DNA from: HGM04593 sp045647885
GTDB lineage: Bacteria > Bacteroidota > Bacteroidia > Bacteroidales > Bacteroidaceae
NCBI GenBank assembly: GCA_045647885.1
Contig: JAZRMX010000018.1
Coordinates: 1-64,000, forward strand
Reading direction: 5' to 3'
DNA: 64,000 nt
The notes under the pieces are model-generated. The model saw only the letters and a program-made list of their open reading frames with translations. It made no database searches and had not been told where the DNA came from. Every line of letters begins with the position of its first letter. Position 1 is the stretch's first letter. This document shows positions 58,832-64,000 of this stretch, in pieces. A program made the translations under genes and the position numbers.

Positions 58832-60958
58832 TTATTTCTTCAACCATTTGTCGAGCCAAGCAAAAAAGGTACGTTGCCACAAGATACCGTTCTGCGGTCT
58901 CAATACCCAGTGGTTCTCGTCGGGGAAGAGCAACAACTGTGCAGGAACACCTTGGAGTTTTGCGGCGTTGAAGGCGGCCATTGATTGTGACGAGAGTATG
59001 CGGTAGTCACGGTCGCCGTGTATGAGCAGAATGGGGGTGTCCCATTTGTCTACAAACTTGTGGGGTGAGTTTGAGTACGATTTCTGTACCTGTGCGCTCT
59101 TTTCGTGAGGTGCGCCGCCCAAGTCCCAGTTGGTAAACCAGCTCTCCTCGGTCTCGAAGTATTGCTGTTCCATATTGAAGAAACCGTCGTGGGCAATGAA
59201 GGCCTTGAAACGTTTGTTGTGGTGTCCCATCATCCACATAGCAGTATAGCCACCAAAGCTTGCTCCCACGCATCCGAGTCGGTCGCTGTCTACATAGGGT
59301 TCTTTTGCAATATCGTCGATTGCTGCGAAGAGGTCTTTCATACAAGCACCGCCGTAGTCGCCGCTAATCTGTTCGTTCCATTCAGAGCCGAAGCCGGGGA
59401 GGCCGCGACGGTTGGTTGCTACCACAATGTAGCCTTGTGCTGCCATTATGCGGAAGTTCCAGCGGTAGCTCCAGAACTGGCTGACAGGTGACTGTGGCCC
59501 ACCGTTGCAGAAGAGCAGAGTGGGGTATTTCTTGTTCTTGTCGAAGTTGGGAGGAAATACCACCCAAGAGTGAAGCTCTTTGCCGTCGAAGGTCTTGCAC
59601 CAGCGTGCTTCTACATCTATGTCGGCAAGCTGTGAGAGTATGTGTTCGTTCTCCGCAGTGAGCTGTGCTATGTTGCCGCTCTCGTCGATGGTGTAGATGT
59701 CGGTGGGAGCTTTGATTGATTGGCGTGTAACAACAAGGCTGTTGTTGCCGAGGGGTGCTACAGACAGGTAGTCATAGTCGCCGTCGGTGAGCTTTTTGAG
59801 CTCGCTGCCAAGTGTTATGTTGTACACCTGTGTGGTGCCGTGCCAAGTTCCTGTGAAATAGAGGCTTTTGCTGTCGGGAGCCCAGCTGTAGCTGTCTACG
59901 TTGCTGTCGAAGAGTATCTCTTTGTTGTTATTGCCGTCGGTGAGGTAGGTCTGCTCTCCTGTGATGAGGTTCATTACGCACAGGCGGTTGCGGTCGCTCT
60001 CGTAGCCGTCGCGCTTCATACTTAACCACGCGAGGTGTGTGCCGTCGGGCGAGAAGGTGGGAGTGGTGTCGTAGCCGTAGTTTGCTGTGGCGTCGTTAAG
60101 CTTGCAGAGGTTTTCGGTGGTGTTGTTCTCTGTGTCGTAAAGATAGATGTCGGTGTCGGTGCTCACGGTGTATTCAACGCCGGTTTTCTTTATGCAGCTG
60201 TATGCGATTTTCTTCGAGTCGTTGCTCCACGCGAGCTGCTCGGTGCCGCCGAAGGGGCGGTTGGGGCAGTCGTAGGCTGTGCCTTTGAGCATATCTTTGC
60301 CCTCGTCAATGCTGTTGCCGTCAAAGTTCGCGATGAAGGGGTGGGGGGCATCGTTGAGCCACTCGTCCCAATGCTTGTACATAAGGTCATTAACTATAAA
60401 ACCTTGTGCTTTGGGAAGGTCGGGGTATATATCGGCTGTTGTATCCTTGATTTTTATCCTCTTTACAAGGATTACCTTTTCTTCGTCGGGCGAGAAGAGG
60501 AAGTCTTCTATGTCGCTCTTGTCGTTGGTGAGCTGTTTGCGCTCTGTGCCGTCGGGGTTCATCTCCCACACCTGGCTGCTGCCGCTCTCGCTCGAAAGAA
60601 ATGCAATTTTCTTGCCACCCTTTATCCAGGTTGCGCTTGTTTCGCTGGTAGCTGTTGTGGTGAGGTTCTTCTTGTCTGTGCCGTCGGCATTCATTATGTT
60701 TATAGTGTGGTGTCCTTTATCCTGCTCCACGCTGTAATAACTTATGCCGTAAAGGATGCTCTTACCATCGGGTGATACGGATGGTGTGCCTATGCGGCCC
60801 ATAGCCCAGAGGGCTTCGGGTGTCATATGGCCATCGGTTATCTGTATTTCCGATTTTTCTATGATAGCTGCCGACTCCTCTTTGGGGGTGTCGCTACAGC
60901 TGTTCAGCATTGTGCCTGTCATTGCCATTGCTGCCATAATTAATGTTGTTCTTTTCAT
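58832..60958 (-). CDS. S9 family prolyl oligopeptidase-type lipoprotein
   Basis: This 708-residue serine peptidase has a lipoprotein signal with the lipid-attachment cysteine in MLNSC, an N-terminal beta-propeller of WD40-like/TolB repeats (about 50-420) and an alpha/beta hydrolase domain (about 440-708). The catalytic triad is S567 (GASFGGY), D651 (HGDRDYRI) and H683 (DENHWV). It probably releases dipeptides or cleaves after proline or alanine in the periplasm or at the surface. The ATG at 60958 is chosen because it gives the lipobox signal; the frame from 61057 starts upstream of the promoter. Confidence 0.93.
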   Translation of the reverse strand: MKRTTLIMAAMAMTGTMLNSCSDTPKEESAAIIEKSEIQITDGHMTPEALWAMGRIGTPSVSPDGKSILYGISYYSVEQDKGHHTINIMNADGTDKKNLTTTATSETSATWIKGGKKIAFLSSESGSSQVWEMNPDGTERKQLTNDKSDIEDFLFSPDEEKVILVKRIKIKDTTADIYPDLPKAQGFIVNDLMYKHWDEWLNDAPHPFIANFDGNSIDEGKDMLKGTAYDCPNRPFGGTEQLAWSNDSKKIAYSCIKKTGVEYTVSTDTDIYLYDTENNTTENLCKLNDATANYGYDTTPTFSPDGTHLAWLSMKRDGYESDRNRLCVMNLITGEQTYLTDGNNNKEILFDSNVDSYSWAPDSKSLYFTGTWHGTTQVYNITLGSELKKLTDGDYDYLSVAPLGNNSLVVTRQSIKAPTDIYTIDESGNIAQLTAENEHILSQLADIDVEARWCKTFDGKELHSWVVFPPNFDKNKKYPTLLFCNGGPQSPVSQFWSYRWNFRIMAAQGYIVVATNRRGLPGFGSEWNEQISGDYGGACMKDLFAAIDDIAKEPYVDSDRLGCVGASFGGYTAMWMMGHHNKRFKAFIAHDGFFNMEQQYFETEESWFTNWDLGGAPHEKSAQVQKSYSNSPHKFVDKWDTPILLIHGDRDYRILSSQSMAAFNAAKLQGVPAQLLLFPDENHWVLRPQNGILWQRTFFAWLDKWLKK

Positions 60959-61026
60959 TTTTATGTTTTGTTTTGTGTTTTGTCTGTATAAATATGCAAA
61001 AGTTCGCTCAAAATTATAGTCTGCCT

Positions 61027-61058
61027 CAAAGATACGAATAAATATTCGCTTTTGCAAT
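61027..61058 (-). promoter_or_regulatory. Promoter of the S9 peptidase-MFS operon
   Basis: On the minus strand, ATTG (61058-61055), 20 bases, then TATCTTTG (61034-61027) is near consensus. The peptidase ATG is about 70 bases downstream. Confidence 0.6.
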
Positions 61059-61116
61059 TTTATATACTTTTGTAGTGCTACTTATTGCTCATTAGTTATA
61101 AAAAATGACTCATTTT

Positions 61117-61148
61117 TTTTAAATACTCTATATTTTTACATACATTTG
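61117..61148 (+). promoter_or_regulatory. Promoter of the GH2 beta-galactosidase gene
   Basis: TTTT (61117-61120), 20 bases, then TACATTTG (61141-61148) approximates the Bacteroidales consensus, about 45 bases before the ATG. It is divergent from the peptidase promoter. Confidence 0.5.
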
Positions 61149-61193
61149 CGACATTATGGTCATTTGTGTAAATATGTAAACTAAAATAAAATT

Positions 61194-64000
61194 ATGAGAT
61201 CATTTTTTAATTCATTCAAATGCGTGTTGCTTGCGCTTTGCCTCTTTTTGCCGGTAACGGCATCGGCGCTTGATATTGGGGGCAACACCTTCCGTCTTGT
61301 GAATATGGCCTATGACATGGCTGTGACTAACGGCGACAAAGGTGTGCATAACACTTATCTTACCCTTGGTGATATTGATGAAACCTCACCTGGACAGGAA
61401 TGGGCCTTTGTGCAGATGAGCAGTGATGAACCGGTATATCTCGTATATAATGCAACGTATGCCCAAGCAGCCGATATGGCGCTTACATCGTCACGCCCCG
61501 GTGTGTTGTTGCAGTGGGAGGCTACCGCATCGGCGAACCAGGCTTTTTATGTTGAAATTGTAGATGAGGCACAGGGTATTGTGCGTCTTCTCAATAACGG
61601 CGACCGTGATTGGGCTGTTGCTGCCGATTATACAGGTTCGCTTTCTCTTGTGAAGGAGGATGTTGGTAATGAGAGCCTTTTCCGCCTTGTCGACTTAAAT
61701 AAGAAGGTGCAGTTGGTTTTGCCTGTTGCCGGTTCGTACTACACGCTCACAAATGTGTCGAGCGGTCTTGCGCTGAACAGCCGTGGTAACGGAACCAATA
61801 ATGCGGTAATGTATCTCGATGAGTATAATGCCGATAGTAACGACTATTTCGTGTGGCAGTTGCGCCGTAACTCTTCGAGCGCGGAGTATTTCCAGTTATA
61901 TTCTCCTGCACACGGCAAGGCTTTGGATGTTGCGTTGAGCGGAACCCGTGTTCCCCTTTTCTGGGACCCGAACTATACAAATGCCAACCAGCAGATTTAT
62001 CTTATAGCTGTGGGAAATGAGCCCGGGGTTTATCAGTTGTCGGCAGTGTATCGTAATGTAAGATATTATCTTGAGGCAACAGGTAACAGCTTGAGTATGA
62101 CGACCTCTCCCACTGTTGAAGGTTCTTACTTTAAGTTGGCGTATGTTGATGCTGCAAACGTACCGCTCGGTAATGTGTGGGAGGATGAAACCTTCTTCGA
62201 GGACAACAAAGAGCCTGCCCACGCTACTTATATGCCTTATTCTTCGACCGACAAAATGAAGGCCGATGAAAAATACAATTTCCCCTGGCTCGACCCGCAG
62301 AATGCCGAATTCCTCTCGTTGAACGGAACATGGAAACTCAACTGGGTGGATGCTCCCGAAAAACGTCCCGGTGAGGATGAATTCTGGGGTGATGATGTTG
62401 ACGTCTCTTCCTGGAATAACATAAAAGTGCCCTCTTGTCTTGAAATGGAGGGGTATGGCGACCCCTATTACATAAATGTGAATTATCCTTTCCAGAATAA
62501 TCCGCCTTATATATCAATGAAGAGCGGCTTGCTAAATTCTGTAGCTTCGTATCGCCGTAACTTTACCTTGCCCGAAGGATGGGGTGATAAACGCGTATAT
62601 TTGCATTTTGACGGTATCTACAGTGCGGCTTTCGTGTGGATGAATGGCGAATATGTGGGTTACACACAGGGTGCTAACAACGATGCGGAGTTTGATGTTA
62701 CAGCTTTTATGCGCGAAGGGGACAACAACCTCTCGGTGCAGGTGTTCCGCTGGAGCGACGGTTCTTATCTCGAAGGTCAGGATATGTGGCATATGAGCGG
62801 AATACACCGCGATGTCTATCTTATTGCAGCTCCCCACACACACGTGCGCGACCATTACATAACAAGCATCCTGAACGCTGCCGACAATTATGAGTCGGGT
62901 GAAATGAACGTGGAACTCTGGATGAACAACGGTAAGAAGACTGCCGAGGAGAAGAGTGTGGAGGTTTCTCTCATTGCTCCCGATGGCAACGTTATATCTA
63001 CCCAGAATGCGCTTTTTGCTTTTGCACAGGGTGAGAGCGAGAAAAGCGTTATTGTGAATTTTGCAAATCTTTCGGGCTTGTTGCCCTGGACTGCAGAAAC
63101 TCCTAATCTTTACACCGTGGAGGTGGTGCAGAAGAGTGCAGCAGGTAATCAGGAGTATGTGTTCTCTACAAAATATGGTTTCCGTCACATAGAGATTAAG
63201 GATGGTCTTGTCTACATCAATGGCGAGCGTGTATTGTTCAAGGGTGCCAACTTACAGGATACTCACCCTGTTACCGGCCGTACAGTTGATATTGCCACTA
63301 TGCTCACCGACGTGAAGATGATGAAACAGGCCAATATGAATACCGTGCGCAACAGTCACTATCCCCGTCAGGCAAAAATGTATTCAATGTTCGATTATTA
63401 CGGACTTTACTGTATGGACGAGGCCGATGTGGAGTGCCACTTCAACTGGGAGAATAGCGGTAGTGGTGGTATAACCTTCCAGGAGAGCTGGAAAGCGCAG
63501 TATATTGACCGCACCGTGCGTATGGTATATCGCGACCGTAACTTCCCCTCAATTTTCTCTTGGTCGCTTGGTAACGAGAGTAACGGTGGAACAAACTTTA
63601 CTCATACTTACAACGCTGTACGCGCTCTCGACGACCGTATAATACACTACGAGGGTGCTACACGTGCCGGAACCACATCGACCGACCTCTTCTCGGTTAT
63701 GTACCCCAGCATTTCAAATGCAATGAACGATGCCAACTACAACTATATGGGACAACCCTATTTTATGTGTGAATATGCTCACGCTATGGGTAATGCGGTT
63801 GGTAACCTGCAGGAATATTGGGATATTATAGAGAATAGCAAATATGGTATAGGTGGTTGTATCTGGGACTGGGTGGACCAGTCTATCTATGATGCCGACG
63901 ATATCAAGAGTGGCACACTCGAGGTTAATGGTCGCAAGAAATACCGTACCGGTTACGACTATCCGGGACCTCACCAGGGTAACTTCGTGAATAATGGTCT
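61194..64000 (+). CDS. Secreted GH2 beta-galactosidase with N-terminal ricin-like extension (partial, 3' end beyond the window)
   Basis: The frame from the ATG at 61194 stays open to the window end (935 codons seen). It encodes a signal peptide (about 1-26), a beta-rich region of about 330 residues with trefoil-like pieces (YYTLTNVSSGLALNSRGNG, YFQLYSPAHGKALDV), and then a GH2 enzyme from about 360 (EFLSLNGTWKLNW, sugar-binding and Ig-like domains). The TIM barrel shows the acid/base E795 (SLGNESNGG) and nucleophile E860 (MCEYAHAMGN). It likely removes beta-galactosyl or related units from glycans in the periplasm or at the surface. No SusC/SusD genes are in view. Confidence 0.9.
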   Translation, partial: MRSFFNSFKCVLLALCLFLPVTASALDIGGNTFRLVNMAYDMAVTNGDKGVHNTYLTLGDIDETSPGQEWAFVQMSSDEPVYLVYNATYAQAADMALTSSRPGVLLQWEATASANQAFYVEIVDEAQGIVRLLNNGDRDWAVAADYTGSLSLVKEDVGNESLFRLVDLNKKVQLVLPVAGSYYTLTNVSSGLALNSRGNGTNNAVMYLDEYNADSNDYFVWQLRRNSSSAEYFQLYSPAHGKALDVALSGTRVPLFWDPNYTNANQQIYLIAVGNEPGVYQLSAVYRNVRYYLEATGNSLSMTTSPTVEGSYFKLAYVDAANVPLGNVWEDETFFEDNKEPAHATYMPYSSTDKMKADEKYNFPWLDPQNAEFLSLNGTWKLNWVDAPEKRPGEDEFWGDDVDVSSWNNIKVPSCLEMEGYGDPYYINVNYPFQNNPPYISMKSGLLNSVASYRRNFTLPEGWGDKRVYLHFDGIYSAAFVWMNGEYVGYTQGANNDAEFDVTAFMREGDNNLSVQVFRWSDGSYLEGQDMWHMSGIHRDVYLIAAPHTHVRDHYITSILNAADNYESGEMNVELWMNNGKKTAEEKSVEVSLIAPDGNVISTQNALFAFAQGESEKSVIVNFANLSGLLPWTAETPNLYTVEVVQKSAAGNQEYVFSTKYGFRHIEIKDGLVYINGERVLFKGANLQDTHPVTGRTVDIATMLTDVKMMKQANMNTVRNSHYPRQAKMYSMFDYYGLYCMDEADVECHFNWENSGSGGITFQESWKAQYIDRTVRMVYRDRNFPSIFSWSLGNESNGGTNFTHTYNAVRALDDRIIHYEGATRAGTTSTDLFSVMYPSISNAMNDANYNYMGQPYFMCEYAHAMGNAVGNLQEYWDIIENSKYGIGGCIWDWVDQSIYDADDIKSGTLEVNGRKKYRTGYDYPGPHQGNFVNNG

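Noticed and set aside
59105..60775. Valine- and cysteine-rich open frames antisense to the S9 peptidase
   Set aside because: They are shadows caused by the codon bias of the peptidase gene and resemble no family.
1..64000. CRISPR arrays, tRNA or rRNA genes
   Set aside because: No regularly spaced repeats were seen, and no gap showed recognisable tRNA or rRNA sequence on reading; a covariance-model search would be decisive.

Overview
The window looks like a chromosomal segment of a Bacteroidales bacterium (phylum Bacteroidota), probably an anaerobic gut or host commensal. The evidence is: promoters of the TTTG-N19/21-TAnnTTTG type in front of many genes; weak ribosome binding sites; phylum-specific families (GldE beside Ssb, DUF4837, DUF4924, DUF4922, Wzi-type capsule protein, a 29-residue basic protein beside HU and RNase G); and pyruvate formate-lyase with its activase, which indicates anaerobic fermentation. 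No species can be named from the sequence alone. No rRNA, tRNA or CRISPR array was seen.

Layout. 1-171: the 5' end of a transposase of apparent ISAon1 type, plus an orphan terminator. 305-5961 (+): cation efflux, a periplasmic glycerophosphodiesterase, pflB-pflA and a LacA-type acetyltransferase. 6102-7996 (-): two secreted proteins. 8055-14433 (-): a tightly packed operon rlmN, DUF4837 lipoprotein, pdxA, then four coupled genes (nucleotidyltransferase, ATP-grasp, CDP-alcohol phosphotransferase, HAD) that look like an uncharacterised pathway for making a CDP-activated headgroup and attaching it to a membrane acceptor. 14619-19793 (+): a large glycosyltransferase/GalT-like fusion, a SpoIID-domain protein and an NhaC-type antiporter.

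20028-38811 is a surface polysaccharide locus in two convergent operons. The + operon has an initiating phosphoglycosyl transferase, SLBB export protein, chain-length protein, EpsG-type polymerase, Wzx flippase, glycosyltransferases, acyltransferases and a radical SAM enzyme. The - operon (33638-38811) has three glycosyltransferases, a Wzi-type outer-membrane protein and a small lipoprotein. An A+T-rich block (about 28058-30715) carries an acyltransferase and the flippase. It appears to end inside a glycosyltransferase gene, which suggests a recombinational cassette swap.

38989-56971 is mostly core: an M23 peptidase with a C69 dipeptidase, phosphohexomutase, RNase G / small ribosomal-type protein / HU (-), ssb-gldE-phosphopantetheinyl transferase (+), a DUF308 membrane protein, a LysE exporter preceded by a possible coupled leader peptide, DUF4924, and prfC-Sua5-ClC-fmt, followed by an ECF sigma factor. 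57095-64000: a 59-residue protein of unknown function, an S9 peptidase lipoprotein with an MFS transporter (-), and the start of a secreted GH2 beta-galactosidase with an unusual N-terminal beta-trefoil-like extension (+), cut off by the window end.

The candidates most worth following up are the four-gene CDP-alcohol operon, the glycosyltransferase/DUF4922-SpoIID cassette, the mosaic boundary in the polysaccharide locus, the radical SAM enzyme there, and the leader ORF coupled to the LysE gene.
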